This document shows positions 1 through 16,782 of a stretch of 64,000 nucleotides of DNA, piece after piece. The stretch is from Sipunculus nudus. Lineage: Eukaryota; Annelida; Sipuncula; Golfingiida; Sipunculidae. Every line of letters starts with the position of its first letter. Position 1 is the stretch's first letter. The stretch spans positions 32,037,339-32,101,338 of the forward strand of contig CM049316.1 of assembly GCA_026874595.1 (NCBI GenBank), read 5' to 3'. The notes under the pieces were generated by a model. That model searched no databases. It saw only the letters and a program-made list of their open reading frames with translations, and was not told where the DNA came from. The position numbers and the translations under genes were made by a program.

Positions 1-555
1 CTAAATTAACTCAAATTAGGTATTTTCAATTATCAATTTCTCTTGTATTATTGTAAAATAAACTATTGTGAATGTTTAGAAATGAGATACCCTTGTGATT
101 TTAAAGAAAGGCTACACCACGTAGATTCAATACAATACGAACATACTCACTATATATGCGCTACATCTATTAAATTGTATGAATCCAATGGTTTGTTTCT
201 GTTTTAGGGATGTAACGCTCGGGTCCTCGGGTAACTTATATAACTGATAAAACTCAGGACTTGTTTCCAGGAGGACCAACGCCAAAAATATAATTGTTCA
301 ACGGACACTAAGAACCACACATGCATGCATATGGTGCAAGCGAGGGATTAAATGTTCTTTATTTTATAATTATCGGTCCAGACGCAATACGTTGAATCTT
401 ACAAATTTTCAAGGAATAAACACAAGAAATTCGCTTTTTAGAAATAGTTGATTAAATCAATGCAAAATTTAGTCTATTTTCCAAACATTTAAGAATTCTT
501 TATAGGAATAGAGACAAGAGCACAGATTGGCAACATTACAGGGCTGGTTTTCATG
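1..555. other. no feature recognised
   Basis: AT-rich sequence without a convincing reading frame, RNA or repeat boundary. Confidence 0.5.
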
Positions 556-652
556 TGCAACAACAACAAAAAATGATTATTTTTGTTCACCCCCCCCCCC
601 CCCTGTTGCACAACAAAAAATGAATTTTTTTGTTCACCCCCCCCCCCCCCCC
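556..652. repeat. tandem duplication ending in poly-C tracts
   Basis: Two roughly 48-bp units, each made of a CAACAAAAAATGA-like stretch, a T run and GTTCAC, ending in C runs at 590-603 and 637-652. Confidence 0.8.
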
Positions 653-889
653 GGAAATCTCCTGAACTAGCTGCGACTTCCATGATGTACATCTCTGTGG
701 TAAGGTCACAGAGTGCTATTTGTGAACATCCTTAAGACACGGAGACAGCAGACAATGGTAATGCCGGGTAGCTCCACTGGCCATTAACCATAACAGTTTT
801 AGCTTAATATCTTCTAATTTTGGGCATTTTTTATTTACTATTTCGATTCTGGACTAAATCCACCAACAACTGATCACATTTTGAAAATT

Positions 890-1110
890 CCTATTTTTGT
901 TTAAGGCTTTTTGCATTTTATACATTTCACACAAGCAATAAAGCCACACACAGACACAGACTTATTGTAACGAATGTCTATACATTAAAGAGAAGTGTAT
1001 TATAATGCAATTATTGTACCATACTTTATTTTATGATTGTACTACATGTATTTTATATGCTTTGTGGCTTGAAATAAATATCTGTCTATCTATTCATGTT
1101 ATCTATATGT
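890..1110 (+). mobile_element. possible LINE 3' tail
   Basis: AT-rich sequence ends in GGCTTGAAATAAATATCTGTCTATCTAT, that is, an AATAAA-like signal followed by short TATC-type repeats. No coding part is recognised. Confidence 0.3.
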
Positions 1111-2040
1111 TTGTGTGGTATAGTGTGTGCATGTGCGACCGTGCTTCGGAGAATATATGTACCTTGGGTCTATAGCGTTAACAATAGTTTTAATACGATG
1201 TTATTTACAAGACAGCATATTAGAGAATTGACTGAGTATTTGATTCCTCTGATGAAAGCGAAATACAATTTCTAAATACAGCCTCGAGATTGTAAAAACT
1301 ATGTTGCACAAACATCTGACCAACACGCTCGTTTCGCTGATATTCTATCCATTTACATTGTACATTATTGAATGCAACACGTAGTTTATTAAAACAAGAA
1401 GAGTTATAATCAGTCCATAGAAACGGGCAGTGTAGAGTGAGACTATTACTTTTGAATAGCTGAATTTTGACTGTGTTAGTGCAATGTGAAAAGTCATATA
1501 AGGGTGGATAAGACCTTACATATTAAAAGGTCATTTGGTGCATCCTCTCATCTTCATCTTTGCAACTGTCACTGAATATAACAAGATACTTTTTAACATA
1601 TTCGATTGGTGTGTCATAAATGCGAACAGTAGGAAAAGTTAATTCATGATTTTGGGTTTAAATTACCATATACATATTTTTTTAGAATTAATAGAGATGT
1701 TATACAGTTTACTTTAAGACACAAAAACATCTATGAGTTTCGATAAGACTGGTAGACTAGGCGCAGTGGGACAAATGCCATCAGCGTAAAATATATAGTT
1801 CATACATACCTCACTGTCAAAACAACCAGCGTTACCAAGCAACACATTGGCAGACAAGGAGTCCACATGTGAAGCAAGTAATTTAGGACACTATATTCCC
1901 CCTTATCTCACCCCATTCCAGATATTAAAGAATTTGGATGGGTGTAACCCCATTTTATATAAATACACATTGGTTCCAATACCAAAATAATACAATCGAA
2001 CCACAGTAAGTGACACAGCACGAGTGATTAGTTTGTCAAA

Positions 2041-2075
2041 CCAAGGAGTTTACAGGGACCCTGTAAACTCCTTGG
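2041..2075. repeat. perfect 17-bp-arm inverted repeat
   Basis: CCAAGGAGTTTACAGGG, one A, then its exact inverse. The 35-bp palindrome sits in a part of copy A that copy B lacks. Confidence 0.85.
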
Positions 2076-3197
2076 TCAAACGGTATCCAGTGATTATAGT
2101 TCCATCAAAGGCCCCGGAAGCATTTAAACAAGTGACCCATGGGTCATGACGCTCAGCGGACCAGCAGGCTATTTAAGCCGAACATTCACAACAGTAATTT
2201 ATCATCTAAAAGCCATATATTGAGATTAACTTTATATGAGATCTTGAACTTTTACCTTCTGACCCCACAGTCGACAGGGTTACGCATGTGCAGATTGAAT
2301 CCAATCACGATCCGTCTTCACAGGTTGTACAGGAAAATAATTAGATCGAGGTCAAGATCACCAGTTTTCTAAATCTTCTGAGAAATTGGTTGAAGCATTC
2401 TGTCTATCATTTTTTCGGACATCACATGTTTCATGTTCACAAGGAATCCTTAATACGATGAGCTATAATTCGGCCGATTTGACTTGGTAAATCAAGATAG
2501 AGGTCACCAGCTTTTCGAACTCTTCTGAGAACATGGCCGAAGCAACTGGTGTGTCAAACTTGAATAAATGTATACAGTGCTTTAGTATTTACGTTTACTA
2601 CTAAGTACGATTAATGAAACGTGAATTCATGTACTGTTGACTTAACTCAGTGTCAGCTCTATTGTCGGCCAGACAGCAGTAATTTAGTTACATAATTTGC
2701 CGCGAGGTGACAGTACCTGTTCTAAGCGTCGGGACATAGCAAGACTTAGTGTGATGGCTCTGTTTGTAGGAGGAATCAAGTCTCAACCATTGCATCGACT
2801 GGGCAAATCTAATAAATATGTTTAATAGTATGAATAAAGTGTTCAGGAGCAAGATCATCAACTCCACAAGCTTTACTTCGCTTTAGTGCCTTTGTGCCCA
2901 CAAAAACCTGCTTGGGTGACACCATCATTGAATTAATACCAACGTGATATTGTATATGTTATCAGTTACTCTGGACTTTATATGAGCCGGACATTTCACA
3001 CTGTTAAAAAAGAAGAATAATGATCATGACTTAAGACGCTAAGGGTACATTCTTGTTGTGATCTTTTTATTATATTTTCCGAATAAGAAATCATATTTCC
3101 ATTATCTAAAGACTTGGCCATAGCATCTGCGCTAGCTGTATCTTCATCCCTTTGATATACTGTCTTAAAGCATACTTAAAGTTAAACCTCGATCGTC

Positions 3198-4186
3198 TCA
3201 TGAATTAATTAATTGGACCGTGCCAGTGTCCAAAAAAATACCTAATTTGCAGAGATCTGCCAGGGATCGGAAGTAAGGCAAGGACCTTTTCACCAGGCTC
3301 AAACATACAGTGTGCTTGTCATACTTTGTTTTCATTTTACTTTGTGTAGATTTTAGATTAGACTTTGCAGTCTCACAAGCATTGGGTTTAGTGCGAAAGT
3401 CTGAGACATACTGCAGTAAACTAAGAGAATCAGGATTTTCACACAAGATTTTTCTTTAAGCAGTTTCAATGGAAATTCAGTTCGCGGTCTATGTCCGAAA
3501 ACTAGTTCAAAGGGACTGAAACCAAAGAACCCTTGAAAGGATTCTCTGACAGCAAACAGCAATAGGTGGATTCCTTCATCCCAGTCTTCCTGTGTGTCAT
3601 AGCAATAGGTCTTAATCATGTTTTTTAATGTCTGGTGAAAACGCTCGAGGGCGCCCTGACTTTCAGGATGGTATGGTGAGGAGCTATTCTGTTTTATACC
3701 TAGCTCAAGCATAACTGGATGGATTTTGGTAATCCAAAAGTTGTAAAAAAGTTGGTCAGAGCTTTGACAACACTTTTGGCATTAATTTTGCGAAATGGTA
3801 TTGCCTCAGGGAACCTGGTAGATGCGCACATAATTGTCAGCAAGTATTCATGTCCAAATTTTGTTTTGGGCAGTGGTCCAACCCAATCAACAATAATCCT
3901 ACTAAATGGTTCCTCGAAAGCAGGAATAGGCCTAAGTGGGGCCTTAGGCGGAATCTGATTGGGCTTTCCTACCATCTGGCATGTATGGCATGACTAACAA
4001 TATTGTACAACATCTGTCTTGAGGTTAGGCCAATAGAAGTGTGTTCTAACTTTCTGATAAGTTTTATTTATACCTAAATGGCCAGACAAAGGAGCCTCAT
4101 TTGCCATGCTTAGAATTACTATTTTTGGGCATTACTATCTGATGTTTGATGGTCCACTCATCATCAGCGCATACAGCAGGTGGTCG
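3198..4186 (-). pseudogene. gypsy-type integrase remnant
   Basis: The zinc-binding domain is recognisable (GHLG, THFYWP, CHTC at about 3985-4090) but holds an in-frame stop before CHTC. The catalytic core starts with the first aspartate in IIVDWVGPLP (about 3880). A short deletion with frameshift near 3700-3715 removes the second aspartate region. The frame resumes with the glutamate segment YHPESQGALERFHQTLK. The protein would have joined element DNA to the host genome, but it cannot be active in this form. Confidence 0.8.
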
Positions 4187-5000
4187 CTATTCACGCATTA
4201 GCACTCCATTTTTAACATAGAAACAAACTGGGTTCTGTGACCGTTCATCTTCAGAAACTGTCCTGGGAAACAAACATGAAATATCAGGGTCCTTATGCTG
4301 TTTCGCGATAAGTTCTGACCTTGAAAATGCTGTATACTGTACGGGCGAGTCGTACGACGAGTCGCTAGTGACTCCTAGAGTGTTATTATCTGGACAATTA
4401 TCCTCATGTGTGTTTTTCTTGGCAATAGATCTAGTTACAGCACATGAAGGATACAAACCAGGAATTTCCTGACTTTCAGGATCAGTGTCCTGATCAAGTA
4501 AAGGCTTTTCTGTCACTATTGGTACAGGCTGTACTTTGTCACCTGCAAAATCATTGCTAATAGGGGTAGAGTCTGAAAAATCACTTGGAAGTGATACAAA
4601 ACCATCATATATGAATGGCTCGAATAACTCCATTTCCGAGTCAAAAGAGGAATCTAGTACCTCAGTTTCATCAAACGAAGAATATACATTGACAGTTTCA
4701 GACATAAACTCTTCCTTAAAGGAATCCAAATTCTTTTTACAATTAAACTCCTCATTGGAGTCAACAGAGGAATTTTCCTCAGCAGAAACAAACTTATGTT
4801 TGTCATAAGAGGACCTGGCCTCATTTGAAATACTCTCGCAAGAGTCATAAAAGGACTTAGCCTTATTTAAAGGGTACTCCTCGCAGGAGTCTTAAAAGGA
4901 TCTAGCATTATTAATTTCCTCGCAGGAATCAACTGAGATTTTTACCCCGCAAGCTACGGATTTATCTTTGGATTCAGACGGTACGTGGGCTTCCGTAGCC
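4187..5000 (-). pseudogene. gypsy-type spacer / pre-integrase region
   Basis: A serine- and acid-rich segment with repeated DSCEE/DSNEE phrases leads into VTRSIAKK and FSRSELIAKQHKDPDI, then VKNGVLMRE. These phrases are typical of the linker just before the integrase zinc domain in gypsy polyproteins. The frame is open for 180 residues (4187-4729), with stops upstream. No protease active site is visible. Confidence 0.6.
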
Positions 5001-5043
5001 TCAAACTATTTATTAGTGTAAATAAAGGAGTTGTACCCCTTAT

Positions 5044-6340
5044 TTACATAAAAGAGCCTGGCTCTTGTACAATGCTATGCATAGATTTTGAAACAAAACC
5101 AGATGGTTTGCTATTATGTTTATTCGCAAGTTTCCAGCAGTCAAATATTAGATGACCTTCCTTCTTGCAGTAATTACAGATTTTCTTTGAAAATGACTGG
5201 CAATTGTTGGACTTAGACACAGTGGGCATAGACTGAGGTGTAGCAATGGACTTTGTTGAAATATCAGGACTACTAGTACTGGGTGACTGCGCTTTAAACT
5301 TCTTTTGACCGTCTTGATTTACATTCTTTTTGTGAATGACTGGTTTAATTTGCCAGTAAAGGACATTTTATGTGTTAATGAATAATCATCAGCTAATTGA
5401 GCAGCAATGTCAAGTGTTTCAAATATTTTCTCATCAAGAAAAGTTTTAACATCTGCGTTAATGCAGCGCTTGAATTCTTCAAGCAAAATCAACTGGCGCA
5501 AATTGTCAAAATCTGTCATTACATTTTTTTTAGAACTACATCAGCGATCAAACAACTGCTCTTTTGTCCTAGCGAATTCAATGTAGGTCTTTGCGCTTTC
5601 CCAGTTTTCTGAATTTCTGGCGGTAAGTCAGAGGAACTAACTCATAACCTCTTAGGATTAACCGTTTTACCTGGTCATAGTCAGCAGCGGCTTCTACTAT
5701 ATGCTCTGTATAAATTTTTCTGGCCTTGCAAGTGAAATACACTTTTTAATAGCATAGTCCAATTTTCCTTGGGCCATTTTAAATTGTCAGCTACCTTCTT
5801 AAACTGTAAAAAATATATTTATCAACCTTTCTTCTGTGTTTAGTAACATCAACACTGTGAGTTGTAGCAGCACGTAGACTATGTTCTAGTTTAAGTGTTT
5901 CTAATTCCAGTCGTTTTAACTCAATTTCCTTTTCTTTTTCTAGTCTTTCTCTTTCTAACCTTTCATTTTCTTCTCTCTCTTATCTTTGTTTTTCTAATTC
6001 TAATTGTTTTAACCTTTCATTTTCTTCCCTCTCTAACTATTTTAATACTAGCTCATGTTATATTTCTAACTTTGTAAATCCAACTGCATAGTAAGACTGT
6101 CATTTTTTATGTTTCTACTTCACTCTTTTCAATTAAACCTTTGCTAACTAGATCTTGCATGATTTTAGCAAGGATACCAGGCTTTCTCAAAGCTTTTTTC
6201 ACACTTAGCCCTAAGTGTTGTCCCAAACGCAACAACTGTTCCTTTGTCAACTGTTCAAGTTGATCAGGGTCGGGATCTTCAAAATATGTCTCAGGTTTAA
6301 AATCTGCAAAGTTAAGATGTTAAATCAATAACAAAATATC
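5044..6340 (-). pseudogene. gag: gypsy-type gag remnant with CCHC zinc knuckle
   Basis: Reading the minus strand from about 6310, an N-terminal segment (DQLEQLTKEQLLRLGQHLG) is followed by coiled-coil-like text. Next come conserved gag capsid pieces such as IYTEHIVEAAADYDQVK and LILRGYELVP. A SCAN-like piece (5319-5519, LRQLILLEEFKRC) follows, and then the zinc knuckle CNYCKKEGHLIFDC (C-x2-C-x4-H-x4-C) at about 5150-5190. Several stops and frame changes break the frame, so no complete Gag can be made. It would have formed the retroelement particle and bound RNA. Confidence 0.75.
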
Positions 6341-6352
6341 CCGGACGAGCCA
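6338..6352 (-). other. putative primer-binding site
   Basis: On the minus strand the motif TGGCTCGTCCGGGAT lies nine bases downstream of the LTR end. Its last 12 bases match the complement of the tRNA-Pro 3' region as I remember it, with three G of the CCA-complement missing. This is an inference. Confidence 0.4.
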
Positions 6353-6361
6353 TCGATTTTA

Positions 6362-6943
6362 TGTTAGGAACCTAATATCAACAGTTCACTTATGCATGAT
6401 GAACATAAATATTGTCAAGGAGATAAAACAAATCAGATTTTGTAACACTAGGCAGCGTGAAATGTCTAGGGGAATGAATAAAGAAGTCAGTGTTTTTTTT
6501 TAACAAATAACTATAATTTATTCTTAAAACAACCCTAATATTACAATGCACTAAATCAATACAATTGCACAGTATAACAGCAGTATAACAACAAATCAAT
6601 ACAATTACACAGTAAAATAAACAAAGTGCACAGTACCTGGATACCACCACTGTAACAGCGATAAGTCCTTTAAAATTTATAAGCCGGACGAACAGTTCTC
6701 ACAAATTCTCTCGGAGAATAACAGTCCAATGTAAAACTCTTGTAACAACCCAAGACCAAGTAAGATTCGTCACAAATCCAGAAGAAAATCTATAATTTCC
6801 GGACTTATCGGAATAGGTCCAACAAACTGACACACACGCTTCTGTGTCCGCTGGAATATTCTCTCACCTCTCTCCCGGCTCTAAAACACAGCCCCCTATT
6901 TATTACTTCTCACCTCCAGCCGAGAACCTTCCATTTCTCGAAC
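6362..6943 (-). repeat. 5' LTR of the gypsy-type element (truncated)
   Basis: It begins TGTTAGGAACCTAATATCAA on the + strand and resembles the sequences at 24493 and 57227. On the element strand it holds AATAAA-like and ATAAATAG motifs suitable for a polyadenylation signal and TATA box. About 170 bp of the U3 end seen in the 57227 copy are missing and replaced by short TA repeats. Confidence 0.75.
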
Positions 6944-6969
6944 ACATATATATATATATACATATATAT

Positions 6970-9030
6970 CACATGATAAACAAGTCCGTCCAGTTTCGTG
7001 ATGTCTTCTGCAACGCCTCTTCAGCTATTTGATCAGACACGTGGCCGCTCGTCACGAACGTTAACAGAACGAAATAAAAATGAATGATCCCCCAAAATAA
7101 AGTTACCATTCAACTATTCTTAGTCGTGTCTGTTTGTTGTAGTCGCCAGCTTCGACAGACGACTATTATCGTTTTGTCTTTCTTTCTGTCTCTTTTTCTG
7201 TCTATCGGTTTTCTCAGGCATACCTGAAGGCAAAGTCTTCAAATTGGTCTAAATATTATGAATGGCCTCGGAAGGATCGACTGCTCTGTACATACATGAT
7301 TACTAGTATTTATATAACCCCGTAGTTTTTTTTTCAGAGAAAGAGGAACTAAATGGCAGGTGATCAGACCCAGGTAGCTTATGTGCATGTCAATACTTCA
7401 TACATAAATGATCTGACCATGAAGTGGTGGAATGGGCATCACTTCCAAAAGCATTCACGTTCACGTTGCAGACATCCGAGCTAATATTTCAGGACTGGTA
7501 AGACGTATTAACCTGAAATGTTCCATGTGTATAGATCGCGCAAAGCTCTTTATCACACGCAGAACTAGTGTCGCCACCTGAAACCATTTTTGTGCACAGC
7601 ATCTTCATATTTTGGCAGTGGTTTGATTTATCTGCCTAAAATATTGCATATGTATATATCTTGGATAACTTTCTCGATTTAGTGGCAGATGGTGACATCT
7701 TCATTCACGTTTACGCTGCAGACATTCATTCTAATATCTCAGGACTGGTTTTACGTACCTGAAATTTTGCATGATCTTGCATAGCTATAAGGCATATACA
7801 AATTTGGTGGCCCAAATAACAACCGTTTTTGCATGGGGTCCATCTGTTCATCTGCCCAGGGTAAAAATTACTCATAACTCAGCAGTAATTTATTTTATCC
7901 ACCTGAAATTTTGCATACATCTTGAATAGCTTTCTCTTTCAAAAAAAAAGGTAGCGCCACTTACAATCACGTTACTGTGGCAACCAACCTTGCAAATATA
8001 CACCACATCTTACTCTCTTTCCCCTTGCCACTCAATCCCTGCCTAAATTCACCTGTCCCATTATGATTTAGGCAGATACACGAAGTCGCTGTCGACTACC
8101 TGTTTTCTAATTTTAAAACAATTTGCTTATTTGGGAAAGCCCAAATAAAAATACTCTATGACTTATTTTGGAGAAGGTGGTAGAGACCGTGTCTTGGTGC
8201 AGAGTGTATGACAACATAGGTTGCGCCACCAAAAGCTTATCACATGATAAACAAGTCCGTAAAGTTTCGTGATTACTTCTGCTGCAGCTGTTTAGATATT
8301 TGATAACACACAGTAGACGCTGCGCCAACGCGGAATAAAAATAAATTATCCCAAAAAAATAAGCTTACCGTTCAATTATTTCATCAGTTATATCTGACAG
8401 GCTTGTAGTCTTAGATCTAGGTCAAAATATTAAGCATGATCTAGGAAAGAACGCTGTTGTTTTCTATGCGGCCATGGCCACCAAAGGGAGTTGCAGCTCG
8501 GAAAGCAAGGTATAACATTTTTGTGCGATATCTTGATAATTATAAACAATAACAAAACTGTTTAGGTTGCACCTGAAATAAGGCTTCATATATAGGGTAC
8601 GTATGTTTGAGTGATAATCATTACCATTCAAAATTTAGAGCCTCATTGTTCTATCTTAGTAATTTTTCATGTTACAGGGGTCTAGTTTTCTTTATAGGGT
8701 AGCATTATACAAGTTTTCATGGACAAAGTTGTAATTTAGTCTCGTCAGTGTTTGCTTCAAACGAGGATATGCAATTTCCTGCTACAGGTAGCATTTGATT
8801 AGCTGTCAGTGACTACATAGACCCCAAGTCTCGTCATATCATGCGACATCGACAGTCAAATAAGAAGAAGCGAGATTTCACGGACATGCTTATAACTCTG
8901 CCACGTTTCATGCTAGAAACTCAGAGATCTACCTTTCTGCAAGTTGTGGCATTTTATAAGCTCTACTTAATCAAGTCTCGTCAAATCTCGTCAAATTCCG
9001 CCGGTTTGATCAGAAATGAGAATGCTTTTG
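6970..9030. other. gene-free, duplicated spacer with short dispersed repeats
   Basis: Phrases around AGCTTATCACATGATAAACA recur near 6968 and 8235, and in copy B near 31630 and 32890, indicating a dispersed repeat a few hundred bases long. No coding frame is supported. Confidence 0.5.
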
Positions 9031-9040
9031 TATATTTTAC

Positions 9041-9241
9041 CAGGGGCGGATCAAGAATTTAGGAAAAGGTTGGGTCCAAACCTCGAATACTTATGAAATA
9101 ACTAAAAAAAGGTCCACAGGTCCAAAAAGGGGGGTTTTGGCCGCAAAAAAATTGGCCTGAAACCTTTAAAAAAGGTTGCCGCGGTTGGAAGGGGGGGGGG
9201 GGGGGGGGCGGGAGGGTCCGGACCCCCTTGATCCGCTTCTG
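9041..9241. mobile_element. hAT-like MITE
   Basis: About 200 bp with imperfect inverted ends: CAGGGGCGGATCAAG on the left and, read inverted, CAGAAGCGGATCAAG on the right. A long G run (about 9191-9208) lies inside. Both flanks share TTTAC. The same left end is found at 32977 in copy B, so this insertion predates the duplication. Confidence 0.5.
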
Positions 9242-9941
9242 TTTACAACTGTCTGCTTGACATGACTGGCGACTGTGTAACGATTACATCTTGTATTCAT
9301 TAGAGTGATAAGACGTCTTAAACAACGAACGTGAAGCCCTCCACTGTATATTTGTATATGCAGAGTAATATATTTGAACACGCAATTTCAGTCACGCAAT
9401 AGCGTCGCCTAACTGCAGACAGATAATGAGTTTTTTATCAGTATTTCCCCTGTATATATCTCCCAATAAATTGCACTGAGCCGTGCTGATATGTGAAGAA
9501 CGCACAGGTATGCGATCAAGTCCTCTGTTGATGTTGCAGTTCTATTGATCGACATATCAACAGTAAGTCTTGACATAGCCATAGATTTACCTAGACAAAC
9601 ACGCGTAAAATATCAAGTGCAGTTGATTAGATACAGGTCATGTTTGAGGCGTGTACACAATTAAGTGCTCAAATTATAGATATGTCGACATGTTCCACGT
9701 ATGTTTGGATCAACCTTCGTGTTGCCGAGGTCAGTTGCTATGCAACCTGTAGGCGTGGTTGCCATATACCACGCATATTATTGTTAGGCAGGGAAAGAAA
9801 ATAGTTCCTTTTAATTTTACTACACCCCCTTTTTAATAACCACAGATTTCCTTTAGGATAGCTATCTCTAAGATTATCTATAATTTATCTTCTAAAATAT
9901 GTTTTAGGCACTTAATAATCCAATATTTCATTTAATACGAG

Positions 9942-9990
9942 CCAATCAGAGCAAGGTATGATAACGCTGGGGCGGATGTATATGATATTA
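9942..9990 (+). promoter_or_regulatory. putative core promoter of beta-tubulin copy 1
   Basis: A CCAAT box (9942-9946), a GGGGCGG GC-box (about 9970-9976) and a TATA-like TATATGA (9979-9985) lie 120-165 bases before the start codon. The same order and spacing occur upstream of copy 2, where the TATA element reads TATATAA. The transcription start is not visible and would be expected near 10010. Confidence 0.55.
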
Positions 9991-10108
9991 TAGGTAAGTG
10001 ATACGTTATTGTGAAGGTTATAACGGTTACCATACAGGACCAAGCTGTTTCCGATATCGTCAACCTCGGCCACTCAGTAGACACAGCAGTACTTACAAAC
10101 CATCCAAC

Positions 10109-14155
<4,047 letters not shown>

Positions 14156-14444
14156 GTCAACCGGAAGACTTTCGAGGAGTGGAGGGAAAAAAGAGCATTA
14201 AATATAAAAGTGCCAAAATATCTAATATAAATATTGTCCGTTTTACCAGCGGTTGCAAATATTTTATATAGTTTATAAACTTTACCGAATTAATCTAAGT
14301 ATAACGTGTATTTTGCCACAATCAAATTGACATTTCTTTCGGTGCAAACCAATGCATGATAACGTTTCTGTTTAGGACATCACGGCCACATTTCCCTTTA
14401 TTTTTAGATGTAACTTTATGGTACATATATCTCTGTAGTTAGAT

Positions 14445-14482
14445 AATAAATGTCATGGTTCAGAAGTCAGTAAACGAATAAA
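14445..14482 (+). terminator. polyadenylation signals of beta-tubulin copy 1
   Basis: AATAAA occurs at 14445-14450 and again at 14477-14482, about 290-330 bases after the stop codon. The first is conserved in copy 2. The second is GATAAA there. Confidence 0.6.
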
Positions 14483-14489
14483 AAATTTA

Positions 14490-15421
14490 ATTTTGTAGAC
14501 CTCCTCAGTTAGGCAAACGTACGATACAGTTGTTTTTTTTTTTGTCCAGCAAAAATTAATTTTAAGATACTCTTCCTGTCTAAACCGACAATCCCCTTTC
14601 AGAACTTTTAATTTGAACAGATTTCTTTTAAAACCTTTGTATAAAGATTTCCCACATATGATCGAGACTCAATATTTGTAAGTCTGCTAAGGCGTTCGGA
14701 TAAAATGCAATTATATACAACAAACAGGAGCTTGAGCTCATGCAGTAGCAGGCCAATATACCATATAATTACAATTGTGACGTCATAATGGTTAACAGAG
14801 TGACACGCAGATGCCCTTGGGTTTAAGCTGCCAACATGACCAAAGTCCACCTTATTCCAGAATAACTCAAGTCAGGATTTATCAAGATAGGTATTTTAAA
14901 GTCATGATTACGTTTCTATTGGTCCATTTAAGCATAACAGCCTTACTGAACCTCGGGTATTCCATATTCCGCCATTCTCAACGACCGCCAATATTTGTTC
15001 CTGTTCTGGGGTTGGCGAAAAAATGAAGTTATACTGCATATGTGTATATTCAATACACTCTGGGACTGTATATGAGCAGACCATTATCTGTATGTTCACA
15101 CTTCCCGCCCTCTTGAAGTCATAAAAATAAAATATTGAAAAAAGTCAGACTTTGTCTTTTCATATACTATAAAGGTTTGAACAGCACACTGGAAATAGAA
15201 TACTAGTAATATACGCTTATAATACAAAAAAAAAATCAGCAGATATTGCTCGCATCGTTTCTTCCGAGTACTTCTGCATGGTACTTACTGTAATTATGTA
15301 TGAATTCTACCAACTCTCCGGCAGACTTATGGATCTGTGCAAGGGTATTGCCCCCCCCCCCCTTTTTTTTTCCTTCTCTGTCTAAGATCCATGATTAGCC
15401 ACTGAACAGTGTTTTTGTACA
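14490..15421. other. conserved 3' flank of tubulin copy 1, no gene
   Basis: Aligns closely with 39470-40400 in copy B. Short open frames here are not selectively maintained and overlap a C/T tract near 15352-15370. Confidence 0.5.
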
Positions 15422-15429
15422 TCTAAATC

Positions 15430-16689
15430 CAGACCTGGGAGCCGCCACCGAATTGCGCCAGCCGCCGCCGTTTATTTTGTAAGCAAGCCGCCGCTGATAG
15501 TTTTCTTGAGCCGCCGAATTGCGCCAGCCGCCGCCGATTATTAAACACCGGCTCAGCCGCCGGTGAAATACTGTTAAGCTGATGAAAAAAGAGATCTTCG
15601 CTTGCATACTTCAGCTTGTAAATAGTTACTACAGTAACATGTTAACACGAACTCGTCTCAAGCAGATCTCACCGAGCTGCATGGCTTCGCAATGGTAATG
15701 CATGATTAATTTTATATCATTATGTTAGACATTTAACAAGGTTCCCGCAAGCCCCTTTTTTCAGACGGGATAACTGGCATACTCCCTGTTTGATCAAGGG
15801 CGTTTCTCTAAACCTGGTTACTCAAAATAAAGAGAAAAAATGTCAGAATCCAGATAATTCCCAAGTTTATTCAGTTAGATACTGATGCTTGATCATTTAA
15901 AGTTATTGAGGTCGATGTGCAATATTAAAAAAAATTATATACTGCTCGGTTAAAATTCAGGATAAAATGAACAAAAACCATCGGGAAAAGCTATTATTTG
16001 TATGGAGAAAATATGCATGCATCTTTGTTTCCAGCCAATATAAGACATTTTAGTATACGTGTAACCATGAAACATGTCGGCAGCCAGCGACCATTCATTA
16101 CTACCTCATATTATAATCATGCTACAAGTGTCATTCGCGTTAACACATATGGATAAATGTCATAAAAACCATGAGTAGAACTAAACCTTTAAGCTAGTCT
16201 GATTGGTCAGCAATTTGAATTTAAAAAGCCAGACCAAATCCGTGTCAAACAGCTGCAGGCACCGGTTGCTTCAACCACTGACAAACATTACTGCATGAAC
16301 ATATTAAGGGTCACAGGGATGATTGAGGCTGAAACCTGCGAAAATCCATGACAGAATTCCTATTTCAATTATGACACGTGACAAATTACATATACGATTG
16401 CGACCTAGAAAGTTCTGCGCAGGAAAAAAAAACATGTTGATCATAGGCTAGGCCAAAAGGAATAAGAGATTTCGTGGTTGTGGCAGTGAGTTGGTCTGTT
16501 CACATTACATCAAGAAGAATTCACAATATGTTTTAAGTAATCAAATTTTCATGATTATTATAAAAACTCTGGCTGGGGTTCGATTTTGTACAATTATGTC
16601 ACCTCTCTCCCTCCTCAAATGACAGATTATTACCAAATGTTTTGATTAATTGAGACACTCGCGGGTGAAGCATGAATTCTGTACACACA

Positions 16690-16782
<93 letters not shown>

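Larger units (their letters stand above)
3232..6943 (-). mobile_element. degraded Ty3/gypsy-type LTR retrotransposon, 3' truncated
   Basis: Read on the minus strand, the order is LTR (6943-6362), primer-binding-like site, gag with a CCHC knuckle, a long spacer, then integrase, ending abruptly near 3232. No reverse transcriptase, RNase H or second LTR is seen. The gag has a SCAN-like segment (LRQLILLEEFKRC) of the type known from Gmr1-like gypsy elements. In that group integrase precedes reverse transcriptase, which would explain losing RT together with the 3' end. Stops and frameshifts are numerous, so it is inactive. Copy B of the duplication has unrelated sequence at this place. Confidence 0.8.

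Noticed and set aside
5895-6077. Hydrophobic Phe/Leu-rich + frame
   Set aside because: It is the antisense of the charged, coiled-coil-like part of the gag remnant.
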